The notes under the pieces were generated by a model that worked only from the letters and a program-made list of their open reading frames with translations, was not told the DNA's origin and made no database searches. This document shows, in pieces, positions 1 through 8,692 of a DNA stretch of 64,000 nt (positions are counted from its first letter, which is position 1; each line of letters starts with the position of its first letter). A program made the position numbers and the translations under genes. The DNA is from Alterisphingorhabdus sp038748365 (GTDB taxonomy: Bacteria > Pseudomonadota > Alphaproteobacteria > Sphingomonadales > Sphingomonadaceae): the NCBI GenBank assembly GCA_038748365.1, contig JBCDIZ010000011.1, forward strand, positions 1-64,000, in the 5' to 3' direction.

Positions 1-444
1 CTGGGTTCCGGCATATTGGCCAATAGTCCGGTGGTGATCAGCAATCTCGCCAATGGCATCGCCGATAATGACGCAGTGAATGTCAGCCAGCTACGCGATG
101 CCGTATCGCAGGCCAACGCCTATACCGATCAGCAGTTTAGCCAATTGGCCAACCGTCTCGATGCCCGGATTGATAATGTCCGCTTCGATCTGACAGAATA
201 TCGCATGGAGGCACAGGCCGGTATCGCCTCGGTGTCCGCACTGACCCAGTTGCGCTATCATGACGATCCGGGCGCGATTTCAATCGGCGGCGCAATTGGC
301 GGCTTTATGGGGCAGGTGTCGATCGCCAGCGGCATCGGCTACACATCGGAAAACCAGCGGATAAATCTCAACGCCGGCTTCGGTTTCAATCCAGCGCGAA
401 ACGAAGCGACATGGGGCGCGGGGGCGACAATCAGGATCGACTAG
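1..444 (+). CDS. YadA-type trimeric autotransporter adhesin, C-terminal part (5' end outside window)
   Basis: The reading frame is open from base 1, so this is the 3' end of a longer gene. About the last 70 residues look like the YadA C-terminal anchor, the short membrane segment that trimerises into a 12-strand barrel and exports the stalk and head. Just before it is a coiled-coil-like stretch, and the motif NVSQL near the start is the usual neck/stalk signature. The protein ends in amphipathic beta strands (GAGATIRID). By family knowledge such proteins sit in the outer membrane and mediate adhesion or autoaggregation. The head domain and promoter cannot be seen. Confidence 0.85.
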   Translation: MGSGILANSPVVISNLANGIADNDAVNVSQLRDAVSQANAYTDQQFSQLANRLDARIDNVRFDLTEYRMEAQAGIASVSALTQLRYHDDPGAISIGGAIGGFMGQVSIASGIGYTSENQRINLNAGFGFNPARNEATWGAGATIRID

Positions 445-475
445 CGATTAAGTTGCCCGCTTGATCGTCTTATTG

Positions 476-1006
476 TCAGGGATATTCCAACTCAAACGCA
501 TCAAGCTTGGGGTCAAGAGCCAGCGCCTTTTGCAGATATTCGATTGCGCGCGGCGTATCGCGCTCAACACCGCGGCCCATGGCATAGAGAACACCCAAAT
601 GCCTGCACCCCAGGCCATGACCGCTGTCGCACGCCTTGGCATAACTCTGCGCCGCTCTGCGATAATCCTGTTCCAGCCCCAGCGCGTTTTCATAGGCCCA
701 ACCGACATTGGAGCAGCCATTGGCCGAGCCACCAGCACAGCCGCGATTATAATATTCCGCAGCCTTTGTCTGGTTGATCACGACACCATGCCCAAGAGCA
801 TGCAGCACGCCAAGGTTGGAACAAGCCTCCGCAAAACCCAGCTCGCAGGATTCCTCGAGGAAAGTGCGTGCCTTTTGCCAGTTACCCGCAGCATAGGCCT
901 GATTCCCCGCCTCATATTGCGAACGCCCGGAATCTCCCTCCTGCATGGCCGCCCCCGGTGTCGCCAGCAGAAAGAGTGGGAAAACTATCCGCAGTAATTT
1001 TAGCAT
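476..1006 (-). CDS. Sel1-repeat (TPR-like) exported protein
   Basis: 176 residues. A hydrophobic signal peptide (LLRIVFPLFLLATPGAA) is followed by an acidic spacer and about three to four Sel1-like repeats with the usual A-x-x-x-L-G-x-x-Y/H-x-x-G-x-G-V pattern, for example LGVLHALGHGV and LGVLYAMGRGV. Paired cysteines lie in the repeats (CELGFAEAC, CDSGHGLGC), as in the secreted HcpA-like Sel1 proteins where they form disulfides inside each repeat. It is probably periplasmic and works by protein-protein contact; the partner is unknown. An AAGG ribosome site lies about 8 bases before the ATG. It converges with the adhesin gene on the other strand. Confidence 0.8.
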   Translation of the reverse strand: MLKLLRIVFPLFLLATPGAAMQEGDSGRSQYEAGNQAYAAGNWQKARTFLEESCELGFAEACSNLGVLHALGHGVVINQTKAAEYYNRGCAGGSANGCSNVGWAYENALGLEQDYRRAAQSYAKACDSGHGLGCRHLGVLYAMGRGVERDTPRAIEYLQKALALDPKLDAFELEYP

Positions 1007-1552
1007 CGCGTCGGCCTTTCAGCGGGAGAATATACATTATGCTTTTCGACAAGGCACATCTTATCACCTTCCACCCTTTAGGCTGCATATTTTATATGCA
1101 TTTTCTATAGTGTTGAGGCCATTTTTAGGGCCTTAATCCTAGTTGAATGGCATGATCTACGGGTAATTTGTAACGTCTGTTTTCTGTTAAAATGGCCGCC
1201 AAGGAGATCTGCTGTTGAAAGACAAGAAATAGAACGCTTACGTCTTAGGTTAAAAAGCGAAGCTTTTGCTTTTGCGTGCGATTTCCAGCCTCTGAGCCCT
1301 CGGGACCCGTGCAGAGTTGCTCACAGTTGGAATTGCCTATATTTCATTGAAAAAATTTGAATGCACTAGGGTTCCAATCCAAGACCTGCTAATTAAGGGC
1401 GCGGCGTAAGCTCTTTCTATATCGCTTTAAATCGCCTCTTTTTAATGCAAAATCAAATTCGTGATTTCTGTAGATTGTTAAAGCATCTTTCAGATTCAGA
1501 TGAGCAAATTTAGGTGTCTATGCTGCTAATATAGCTATGCTTCACAGGTTAA
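1007..1552. other. AT-rich gene-poor stretch at the outer border of a relict island
   Basis: No convincing gene is seen here. One frame stays open from about 1130 to 1358 but has no good start or ribosome site. The base composition is richer in A+T than the flanks. The only recognisable element is the degenerate tRNA-Lys 3'-half copy at 1344-1397. The right end runs into a truncated transposase fragment. The stretch reads as decayed DNA at the edge of an old insertion. Confidence 0.5.
1344..1397. repeat. Degenerate copy of the tRNA-Lys 3' half (attachment-site-like direct repeat)
   Basis: Bases 1360-1397 match 4933-4970 in the tRNA-Lys gene at 30 of 38 positions in the same orientation, including 12 identical bases in a row (1363-1374) covering part of the T arm and acceptor stem. 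The similarity continues beyond the tRNA 3' end: TCATTGAAAA occurs at 1344 and at 4916. No full tRNA is present. This layout is what a tyrosine-recombinase integration at a tRNA 3' end leaves behind, here worn by mutation. Confidence 0.65.
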
Positions 1553-1879
1553 CTGGCGGATTACATCAAGGTAAAAAAGATGCACCATGTGCGTGGTGCT
1601 CCCTTCCATCCCCAGACACAGAGAAAGATCGAACGCTGGCACCAGACCCTGCAAAACCGCATCTTGCTGGGAAACTACTTCCTGCCCGGAGACCTGGAAC
1701 ATCAGATCGAGATGTTTATCGAGGACTATAACCGCCAGCGCTACCATGAAAGCCTAAACAATGTCACACCCGCCGATGCCTATTACGGTAGGGCCGCAGC
1801 TATCATCCATCGAAGAGAAAGGATCAGAAGAAAGACAATTGAATATCGGCGCTTGCAGCAATGCGAGCTAGCCGCTTAA
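1553..1879 (+). pseudogene. IS3-family transposase (integrase core), C-terminal fragment
   Basis: About 108 residues survive, corresponding to the last part of an IS3-family OrfB. Recognisable pieces are the HPQTQ-x-KIERWHQTL segment, which contains the third acidic residue of the DDE triad (the E of KIERW), and the YHESLNNVTPADAYYGR motif typical of the C-terminus. The frame is blocked upstream by a TAA at 1550-1552. The N-terminal DDE half, OrfA and the terminal inverted repeats are missing, so it cannot be active. Translation probably does not start here: no ribosome site is seen. Confidence 0.8.
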
Positions 1880-1953
1880 TATCAACCCAACAGACGAGGG
1901 CGATCTTCCTAAAGATCAAAACCAAATCTGTGCCAGGAGCAGAATCTGAGCCC

Positions 1954-2844
1954 TTACGACACGAGCGCGTTTTCTATGATTGATTGCGAGACTTGAGCAT
2001 AAGCGAAAATGCCTGCGCCCATCACGGCGGTGACCAACACGATCGACGCTGCAGTTAATCGTTGCACAAATGCATTTCCGTAGTTGCCAGCCCACCAGTA
2101 GATTTGCAAGCCTGCAAGCGGCATTAGAAAGCAACCCCATTGCCAAAATTGAATGAAGGGATCCTCCTCAAAGCTTGGTTGCCGCCCGGTCATTTGCGAA
2201 GTGGCGAGGTATCCGAATACACCGATGCGCAAAAACCATTGCGCGTTGGCAACCAGAAGCAGACGCATCGCCCATCGCTCGTGCACATCAATTTTACGAC
2301 TGATGGCGTGTTTCACTGTCAGGGCCGAGAAAGAAAGGATGAGCAAGCCATTCACACTGAGAGGTGAATCATAAATGGGGACCGGTATAGGACCACGCAC
2401 CCAAACCAAGTAAAGGCCGGTCAAGCTGAGGGCAGTCACCGTCACCAAAAACACCCGCCCATTCCATCGATGGAATGTAGGAGCCTTGCGTCTTACGATC
2501 GGTATCAACTGCAGGCCGCCACCAAATGCGATGATCGTGGCTCCAAGCGCATGCATGCCAAACATCGCGGTGCTGAATGACTCTCCGGGGACTGAGGGCC
2601 TCGACCTGAGGAGGGGATTGGAATTCCAGGTCGATATATCTCCAACAACGAGTGGTAGCCCGTAAAACGACACGAGATAATAAAAAAATGCCAATTGCCC
2701 TGCTAGAAAAATGATGAACCAAAAGCGGCCCGATATTCTCAAAAGAGATAGGCTTGGTTTTTCTCTTTCCGTACGACTACTCATCTGCGGCACCAACGCC
2801 ATCCGATGACCGTGTAGTTGTTCGGGGAATATCTTACCGAACAT
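1954..2844 (-). CDS. DUF2306-like integral membrane protein
   Basis: 296 residues from the ATG at 2844, chosen because it lies 1 base after the TGA of the upstream gene (TGACATG) with GGAAC ahead of it. Hydrophobicity suggests six to eight membrane segments. The pattern MHALGATIIAFGGGLQ followed by FHRWNGRV is the hallmark of the DUF2306 family, whose conserved histidines sit at membrane edges. A ligand or electron-transfer role has been guessed for the family, but none is established. It is likely co-translated with the gene at 2846-3589, which has a similar fold, so the two may form a complex. Confidence 0.65.
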   Translation of the reverse strand: MFGKIFPEQLHGHRMALVPQMSSRTEREKPSLSLLRISGRFWFIIFLAGQLAFFYYLVSFYGLPLVVGDISTWNSNPLLRSRPSVPGESFSTAMFGMHALGATIIAFGGGLQLIPIVRRKAPTFHRWNGRVFLVTVTALSLTGLYLVWVRGPIPVPIYDSPLSVNGLLILSFSALTVKHAISRKIDVHERWAMRLLLVANAQWFLRIGVFGYLATSQMTGRQPSFEEDPFIQFWQWGCFLMPLAGLQIYWWAGNYGNAFVQRLTAASIVLVTAVMGAGIFAYAQVSQSIIENALVS

Positions 2845-2845
2845 G

Positions 2846-3589
2846 TCAGGTTCCAATCTCGGTATTAGGTGAAACCTTTGGACTAAGACGCAAGACCGGA
2901 CTGAGCCAGTTCTTGGCAAAGCGCACGCGGAAGAGCCAGAAGACCATAAAGACCAAGGTTGCCAGGGAAGGGACGAACAACAGCGGCGATCCGGCCATAA
3001 AAAAGAACACATCGTCCTGCTGCCCTAGAAAAAGCGATGTTGCGGCTATGAGATAAGCGCAGCACATCCGCCATAGATGCCGTGCGATGCGCTGGCGTTG
3101 ATTGACTTTGCCGTGCATGAGGTAGTTAAGGTCGAGCGCGACCGCCAAGAGCCCGATGCCGCCGAAAACGAAGAAGGGTTCGGCCGAAAAGCCACCGATA
3201 CCCGCTTCGCTCTGCGTCGCAAGAATTCCCAGTACGATAAGCGCCGATGCGAGAGTCGCTGCAACTGGTAGGAGGGCCCATTCATAGTGTCGCCACCCTT
3301 TCCCGTGATCTCGCACCGCCATCCACGATGTGGAGACGAAATACATCACCATGACCCCATTCAGCATCGAGAGTGGGTCTGGTTCCCAGTAGGTAAGCAC
3401 CTTGGCACTCCCCGCCATGACCAACATAGAACCGAAGAAGAAGTTGCCAGCCTGTGTATGCAGCCCTGAACCGCGTTTGCGTGCGAACATGGCTGTAACG
3501 CCGGCTCCAATGGCAATTGTTCCGGCAAGAATATGAACCACGAGAAGCGGGGTAAAAATCAGAGAAGAGAGGGGCAATTCGGTTTCCAT
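2846..3589 (-). CDS. DUF2306-like integral membrane protein
   Basis: 247 residues with about seven predicted membrane helices. The N-terminal HILAGTIAIGAGVTAMFARK and LHTQAGNFFFGSML resemble the histidine-containing helix pairs of DUF2306 proteins, so it is probably a paralogue of its downstream neighbour. It is the first gene of a two-gene unit transcribed away from the AraC regulator at 3686, across 96 bases. That spacer contains a short inverted repeat AACAA-AAC-TTGTT (3598-3610) that could be a regulator site. Control of the pair by the AraC protein is inferred from the divergent layout. No enzymatic function can be assigned. Confidence 0.6.
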   Translation of the reverse strand: METELPLSSLIFTPLLVVHILAGTIAIGAGVTAMFARKRGSGLHTQAGNFFFGSMLVMAGSAKVLTYWEPDPLSMLNGVMVMYFVSTSWMAVRDHGKGWRHYEWALLPVAATLASALIVLGILATQSEAGIGGFSAEPFFVFGGIGLLAVALDLNYLMHGKVNQRQRIARHLWRMCCAYLIAATSLFLGQQDDVFFFMAGSPLLFVPSLATLVFMVFWLFRVRFAKNWLSPVLRLSPKVSPNTEIGT

Positions 3590-3685
3590 AGTTTCAAAAC
3601 AAAACTTGTTAGCACCGTCTTACCTAGCTAATACATCTAACGTCCATGGCCCAGCGTTCCAAAAAGTTGTCCCGAGGTTGCAAGC

Positions 3686-4735
3686 GTGGCTGATGCGTCT
3701 GTCTCTGCAGGTGTCGTCAAAGGCTTGATCGAGTTTGCGGTTGGCCAAGGCGCCGATCGCGTCACCCTTCACTCGCGTTCCGGAATACCAGTTTCGCTGC
3801 TTATGGACGATGACAATCGCGTGGCCATGTCAGACTATCGTTCGCTAATGCAGACCGCGAAAGACCTGACTGGCAATCCCGCCATTGCCCTGCATTATGC
3901 TGAGCAGATCGATCTCTCCGAGCTCTCGTTGGTCGGGCTGATTACCCGGTCATCGCCAACTATGCTGGACGCATTGAAGCAGCTTAACCGTTACGGCGCA
4001 CTGGTGATGGAGGTCGACATCGGCGCCGCGCAGCGATTTGAGATCATCCGTGAGAACGGCGAGATCTGGTTAGTCGACAATCGACGTGAATCCGGCGACT
4101 TTCCGGAATTGACTGAGGTGACATTCGCGCGTCTTGCGTGCGGGCCGAGACACTTCACGAACGAGTTGAAAGTCGGCGCGCTCGAATGCACCCACCAAGC
4201 ACCAACATACGCAACCGAATATGAGCGCATTTTTGAGGCGCCCGTTGCCTTCGAAAGCAGCCGGAACGCCATGAAGCTGGATGAGAGCTGGTTGGCCTAT
4301 CCCGTTGCGGTCACACCATCTTATATGTTCGGCATCCTGACCTCGAAGGCGGATGATATGCTGCAAGCTCTTCGAGCCAAGGCCACATTTCGGGCCAAAG
4401 TGGAAAGCCTGCTTATGACAGTGCTGCATGGCGGCGAGGTTTCTGTTCGCGAAATCGCTTCGCAGATGGCGATGAGCCGGCAGACGCTTTACCGCAGGTT
4501 CAAGGATGAGGGCACAACCTTCCAGGAAGTGCTTGATAACCTTCGCCGCCGACTGGCGCTCGAATATATGAAGGGAGGCAAAGTCACGGTGAATGAAGCC
4601 GCCTATCTCACCGGTTTTTCCGACCCCAGTGCCTTCTCCCGCGCGTTCAGGCGTTGGACCAGAATGAGCCCACGTAAATTCGTGCAAGAGAATTCTCATT
4701 CTGTGAAAGCCGCCAGCGAGGCGCTGTCAATCTAA
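3686..4735 (+). CDS. AraC-family transcriptional regulator (OruR/ArgR-like sensor domain)
   Basis: 349 residues from a GTG start with GAGG eight bases upstream. Roughly residues 20-200 form the arabinose-binding-like sensor domain common in OruR-type AraC regulators, with the segment YAEQIDLSELSLVGLI. The C-terminal 100 residues are a double helix-turn-helix: MAMSRQTLYRRFKDEG is the first recognition region and the second ends in DPSAFSRAFRRWTRMSPRKF, the usual AraC signature. It probably activates or represses the divergent membrane-protein pair. The inducer is unknown. It lies inside the tRNA-Lys island. Confidence 0.85.
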   Translation: MADASVSAGVVKGLIEFAVGQGADRVTLHSRSGIPVSLLMDDDNRVAMSDYRSLMQTAKDLTGNPAIALHYAEQIDLSELSLVGLITRSSPTMLDALKQLNRYGALVMEVDIGAAQRFEIIRENGEIWLVDNRRESGDFPELTEVTFARLACGPRHFTNELKVGALECTHQAPTYATEYERIFEAPVAFESSRNAMKLDESWLAYPVAVTPSYMFGILTSKADDMLQALRAKATFRAKVESLLMTVLHGGEVSVREIASQMAMSRQTLYRRFKDEGTTFQEVLDNLRRRLALEYMKGGKVTVNEAAYLTGFSDPSAFSRAFRRWTRMSPRKFVQENSHSVKAASEALSI

Positions 4736-4927
4736 CGCGAACTCGTCTCTTCTTGACCGGAATGGCCTCGGTGAATGTCCGATTTCAGAAGCTAAGATCT
4801 GGAATGGCTACGTTTTAGATTAGGGCGCAAAGCGGCCACACGGAGAAGTATTTCGCTACTCTGTGACCCCATTGGGACCCACGCTGAGTAGGTAACCTTG
4901 CCAATCACCCATAAGTCATTGAAAATA

Positions 4928-5003
<76 letters not shown>

Positions 5004-5100
5004 ATGCCGGGATAACCGGGCTGCCGATTCGTTGGGCAGAGCGGGGTAAATAGGGATTTTTGCGCGGATGAAAAGGGTTTTCTTTAGCGTGCTCTGCTAT

Positions 5101-6234
5101 TTACACCAATAATCCGCTGCTCAGGCTGGTTTGGGGCTGCTTCTTTGTCTGGCGGTCTATGGCCATTAGCATGCCGATACAGATCATTACGGTCAGCATG
5201 GATGAGCCGCCATGGCTTAAAAAGGGGAGGGGGATGCCGACCACCGGGGCCAGACCCATCACCATCATCATGTTGATTGCGGCGTAGAGGAAGATGGTCA
5301 TGGTGAGGCCACCTGCGAGCAGTTTGGTGAAGCGGCTGGGGGCATTTAGTGACAGGCGCCAGCCCCATCTGAGCAGCAGGAAATAGGCGAAGATGACCGC
5401 TATGCCGCCGATCAGGCCCCATTCCTCTGCCATGGTAGCAAATACGAAATCGGTATGACCTTCGGGCAGATAGTCGAGATGGCTTTGAGAACCCTGTAAA
5501 AAGCCCTTGCCGTCAATGCCGCCTGAACCGATGGCAATTTGCGATTGAGTGATGTGATAGCCCGAGCCTAGCGGGTCATTTTCTGGGTTAAGGAAGGTCG
5601 CCACCCGGCGTTGCTGATAAGGTTCGAGCAGGAACAGATAGGCGAGCGGAATGGCAATGGCGGCGGCCAGACCTGCACCGACGAAGAGGCGCATTGGCAG
5701 GCCAGCTAGAAAGGCGACGGTGACTGCGCCGACGCAGATGGTGATAGTGGTGCCGAGGTCCGGCTGGAGCAGCACCAGCGCGGCGGGCAGCCCCATCATG
5801 ATCAGCAGCGGCCAAATAGCGCTCCAACTGCGGATCATGGCCGGTGGCAAAGAGCTATAGAAACGGGCGACGGCCAGCACGATGGCGGGCTTCATCAGTT
5901 CCGAGGGCTGGATGCGCATAAAGCCCAGTTCCAGCCAGCGCTGGCTGCCGCCTCTGACCTGGCCGAGAATTTCGACGCCGAGCAGCATCAACAAGATGAT
6001 CACAAAAACTGGCAATGCGGCGAATTTGAATAGTTCCTCGGGCATATAGCTGATCACCAGCGCCATGATGAGAAACACCATGAAGCGTACCGCATGCAGT
6101 CCAGCCCAAGGGGTGAAAGAGCCGCCAGCCGCAGAATAGAGGATGGCGACACCGAAGCCGGTGAAAACCAACAGCAACAGTATGATACCCCATGGCTGGG
6201 CGCGCAGGGGTTGAGGAACGAACGCAATCTGCAT
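5101..6234 (-). CDS. rodA: RodA, SEDS-family peptidoglycan glycosyltransferase for cell elongation
   Basis: 377 residues, about ten membrane helices. SEDS landmarks are present: RWLELGFMRIQPSELMKPA near residues 100-120, the QPDLGT segment, and FLSHGGSSML near the C-terminus. RodA polymerises lipid II into glycan strands with its cognate transpeptidase PBP2, whose gene lies two bases upstream (6237 end, 6234 start), so the two are almost certainly co-translated. It is the last gene of mreB-mreC-mreD-mrdA-rodA, the elongasome operon. Some annotations call this family FtsW/RodA/SpoVE; the partner gene settles it as RodA. Confidence 0.95.
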   Translation of the reverse strand: MQIAFVPQPLRAQPWGIILLLLVFTGFGVAILYSAAGGSFTPWAGLHAVRFMVFLIMALVISYMPEELFKFAALPVFVIILLMLLGVEILGQVRGGSQRWLELGFMRIQPSELMKPAIVLAVARFYSSLPPAMIRSWSAIWPLLIMMGLPAALVLLQPDLGTTITICVGAVTVAFLAGLPMRLFVGAGLAAAIAIPLAYLFLLEPYQQRRVATFLNPENDPLGSGYHITQSQIAIGSGGIDGKGFLQGSQSHLDYLPEGHTDFVFATMAEEWGLIGGIAVIFAYFLLLRWGWRLSLNAPSRFTKLLAGGLTMTIFLYAAINMMMVMGLAPVVGIPLPFLSHGGSSMLTVMICIGMLMAIDRQTKKQPQTSLSSGLLV

Positions 6235-6236
6235 CC

Positions 6237-8177
6237 TTAGCCTGCCTCGTCCGGAGAATTACTGCTGTCGTTTCCCGCAGAAGCCGCGGCTTTGTTGGCT
6301 TGAAACGCGGCGAATTTTGCTTCGGCGCGTTCTTCTATCGTGCCGCCCCATCCCGCTTCGAGAGCGGCGATGTCTTCTAACGCTTTTTCGCGGTCAAACA
6401 GGAAGGTCAGCACATCGCGGGCCACCGGATAGGCCGCGCCTGATCCGCCGCCATGTTCGATCACCACCGAACAGGCATAGCGCGGATTGTCAAAAGGCGC
6501 GAAGCAGACAAACAGGCCGTGGTCGCGGAATTTCCATGGCACATTGCGGCCATCGCCGCGTGATAGGCTGACCACCTGCGCGGTGCCAGTCTTGCCAGCG
6601 ACTTCGACATTCTCCACTGGCAGGCGCGCGCGCCGCGCTGTTCCTGCGCCATAAACGACGTTGCGCATACCTGCCCGGACAACTTCCAGATGTTCCGGAT
6701 TGATCTGCATCGCCTCATGCTTTGTCCTGCGGGTGTTGGTCAGCAGGTTGGGAACAAGCTTCTGGCCGCTGGCTAAGCGCGCTGTCATGACAGCGAGTTG
6801 TAACGGATTGGTCAGCACATAGCCCTGACCGATAGAGGAGTTTGCCGTATCGGCGCCGGTCCATCGCCGGTCATATTTGCGCTGCAGCCACACTGGATCG
6901 GGGACGGTGCCGTAAAACTGATTGGGCACGGGCAGGTCATATTCCTCACCCAGCCCATGCTCTCGCATCATTGCCGCAACCGGGTCCATACCGATGCGTT
7001 GGGCCATTTTGTAGAAATAGGTGTCACAGCTCTGAGCAATGGCCTTGTCCATATTCACCGACCCATGGTTGCTGTGACAGCGGAAAAAGCGATTGCCGAC
7101 ACGGGTGCCACCGCCGCATGTAATGGTTTCTTCAGGGTCGATGCCAGCTTGCAGAAAAGCAAGGCAATTCATAGGTTTGATGGTGGAGCCTGGGGGATAA
7201 AGCCCGACCAGCGACTTGTTGCGCAGCGGCACATGGTCGTCTTCGCGCAGCATCGCATATTCGTCAAAACCGATACCATCAGAGAAGCTGTTTGGGTCGA
7301 AGCTCGGCATCGAGGCGAGGCACAATATGTCGCCATTTTTGCAGTCCATAACGATGACCGAGCCGGACTCTTCACCCAGACGACGCGCGGCATAGCGCTG
7401 TAACTCGGCATCGATGGTCAGCTTGACCGGATCGCCAGGAACATCGTCGCGCTTTTCCAGATCGCGGACCACGCGACCGCGTGCGGTGACTTCTACCCTC
7501 CGTGCCCCGGGTTCGCCGCGCAGTTCCTGTTCAAACTGCTTTTCCAGCCCGTCCTTGCCGATCTTGAATCCGGGCGTGATCAGCAGTGGATTGGGCTCGG
7601 CGTCATATTCTTCGGCATTGGCAACGCCGACATAGCCGACCAGATGGCCGACAGCGGCACCGGCGGGATATTGGCGGCTAAAACCCTGTATCGGCGCGAC
7701 ACCGGGCAGATCGGGGAGGCGTACGCTGACGGCGGCATAATCTTCCCAGCGCAAGCCGGAAGCGACCTGTACCGGCTGGAACCCGCGCGATTGTTCCAAG
7801 TCTGTGCGGATGCGTTCAATCTCGTCATCGGGCAGGTTGAGCAGCAGCGCCAGCTCATCCAGCGTCTGTTCTGGATTGACCAGCCGATCAGGAATAATAT
7901 CGACGCGAAAATCGGCGCGGTTGCTGGCTATCGGCTTGCCATTGCGATCGATAATCCAGCCTCGGCGCGGCGGCACCAGTGTTAGATTGACGCGATTGCT
8001 TTCTGACAGCATTTGATAGCGTTCATTCTCTGCCACCGCGATATAGGTCATGCGCCCGGCGAGCAGCAGCCCGACACCGGCTTGTGCTCCGCCAATCAAC
8101 AAGGAACGACGATTGAAGGTGATATTCTGCGATGCCGCCGAAATGATCTTTTTTTTGCCGCCCCCGAAAATGGTCAT
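6237..8177 (-). CDS. mrdA: Penicillin-binding protein 2 (elongation-specific transpeptidase)
   Basis: 646 residues with one N-terminal membrane anchor (about residues 27-48) after a basic cytoplasmic tail, then a dimerisation domain and a transpeptidase domain. All three catalytic motifs are visible: S331-T-I-K334, S383-C-D385 (the SCD variant typical of PBP2) and K529-T-G-T532. It cross-links peptidoglycan during lateral growth together with RodA. The start overlaps the mreD stop by four bases (ATGA), and the end almost touches rodA. The C-terminal tail is rich in A, E and S and is probably disordered. Confidence 0.96.
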   Translation of the reverse strand: MTIFGGGKKKIISAASQNITFNRRSLLIGGAQAGVGLLLAGRMTYIAVAENERYQMLSESNRVNLTLVPPRRGWIIDRNGKPIASNRADFRVDIIPDRLVNPEQTLDELALLLNLPDDEIERIRTDLEQSRGFQPVQVASGLRWEDYAAVSVRLPDLPGVAPIQGFSRQYPAGAAVGHLVGYVGVANAEEYDAEPNPLLITPGFKIGKDGLEKQFEQELRGEPGARRVEVTARGRVVRDLEKRDDVPGDPVKLTIDAELQRYAARRLGEESGSVIVMDCKNGDILCLASMPSFDPNSFSDGIGFDEYAMLREDDHVPLRNKSLVGLYPPGSTIKPMNCLAFLQAGIDPEETITCGGGTRVGNRFFRCHSNHGSVNMDKAIAQSCDTYFYKMAQRIGMDPVAAMMREHGLGEEYDLPVPNQFYGTVPDPVWLQRKYDRRWTGADTANSSIGQGYVLTNPLQLAVMTARLASGQKLVPNLLTNTRRTKHEAMQINPEHLEVVRAGMRNVVYGAGTARRARLPVENVEVAGKTGTAQVVSLSRGDGRNVPWKFRDHGLFVCFAPFDNPRYACSVVIEHGGGSGAAYPVARDVLTFLFDREKALEDIAALEAGWGGTIEERAEAKFAAFQANKAAASAGNDSSNSPDEAG

Positions 8178-8692
8178 GTCCTTTGCCTCCGGGCGTCTAT
8201 CCTGGCGGTGAAGCGCAATATGAGGGGGAAGAGAACCATGGAGAGCAATATCTGGGGCACAAGCGCTAGCGGCATAATCGATGCGTCATGGGCAATATTT
8301 ATAACATAGCCGGCTAAAATGGCGAATAGGAGGAACAGGCTGGCAATGACCCAGTCCTGCCAGAAGCCACGCAGCAAGAAACGTTGATCGGCGAGATCGA
8401 GCAAGATCAGGATCACTGACCATATTAGCATAGCAGACCCTAATGGCTGGCCGCTGAACAGATCATCGACAAGACCGAGTGGGGCGCCGATCCATAATGG
8501 CCATATGCCGGGGCGCAATATTCGCCATGCTATGAGCACCATAAAGCCAAATGGCGGCAATAATGGCATGGTTGCCACGATTGGTAATAGCATCGGCAGG
8601 GCACTAGCTATAATCACCGAGAGCAGGGGATAAAGTCTGAGCTTTAGGCCCGATTTTTCCTGATTGATCCGGGGTTTATAGGCGCGCGCCAC
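8174..8692 (-). CDS. mreD: Rod-shape-determining protein MreD
   Basis: 172 residues, small polytopic membrane protein with five to six helices and the conserved segment WIGAPLGLVDDLFSGQPLGS, which matches the MreD family. It is thought to bridge MreC and the cytoplasmic MreB filament and to regulate PBP2-RodA. It appears to start with GTG at 8692, sharing one base with the mreC stop (TAGTG), so expression is translationally coupled to mreC. Sequence conservation in this family is low; the position between mreC and mrdA is the strongest evidence. Confidence 0.9.
   Translation of the reverse strand: MARAYKPRINQEKSGLKLRLYPLLSVIIASALPMLLPIVATMPLLPPFGFMVLIAWRILRPGIWPLWIGAPLGLVDDLFSGQPLGSAMLIWSVILILLDLADQRFLLRGFWQDWVIASLFLLFAILAGYVINIAHDASIMPLALVPQILLSMVLFPLILRFTARIDARRQRT

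Noticed and set aside
461..997. 178-codon plus-strand frame
   Set aside because: Antisense to the Sel1-repeat protein, whose repeats and signal peptide are clear.
1130..1358. Stop-free stretch left of the island repeat
   Set aside because: No start codon with a ribosome site, no family resemblance, AT-rich composition.
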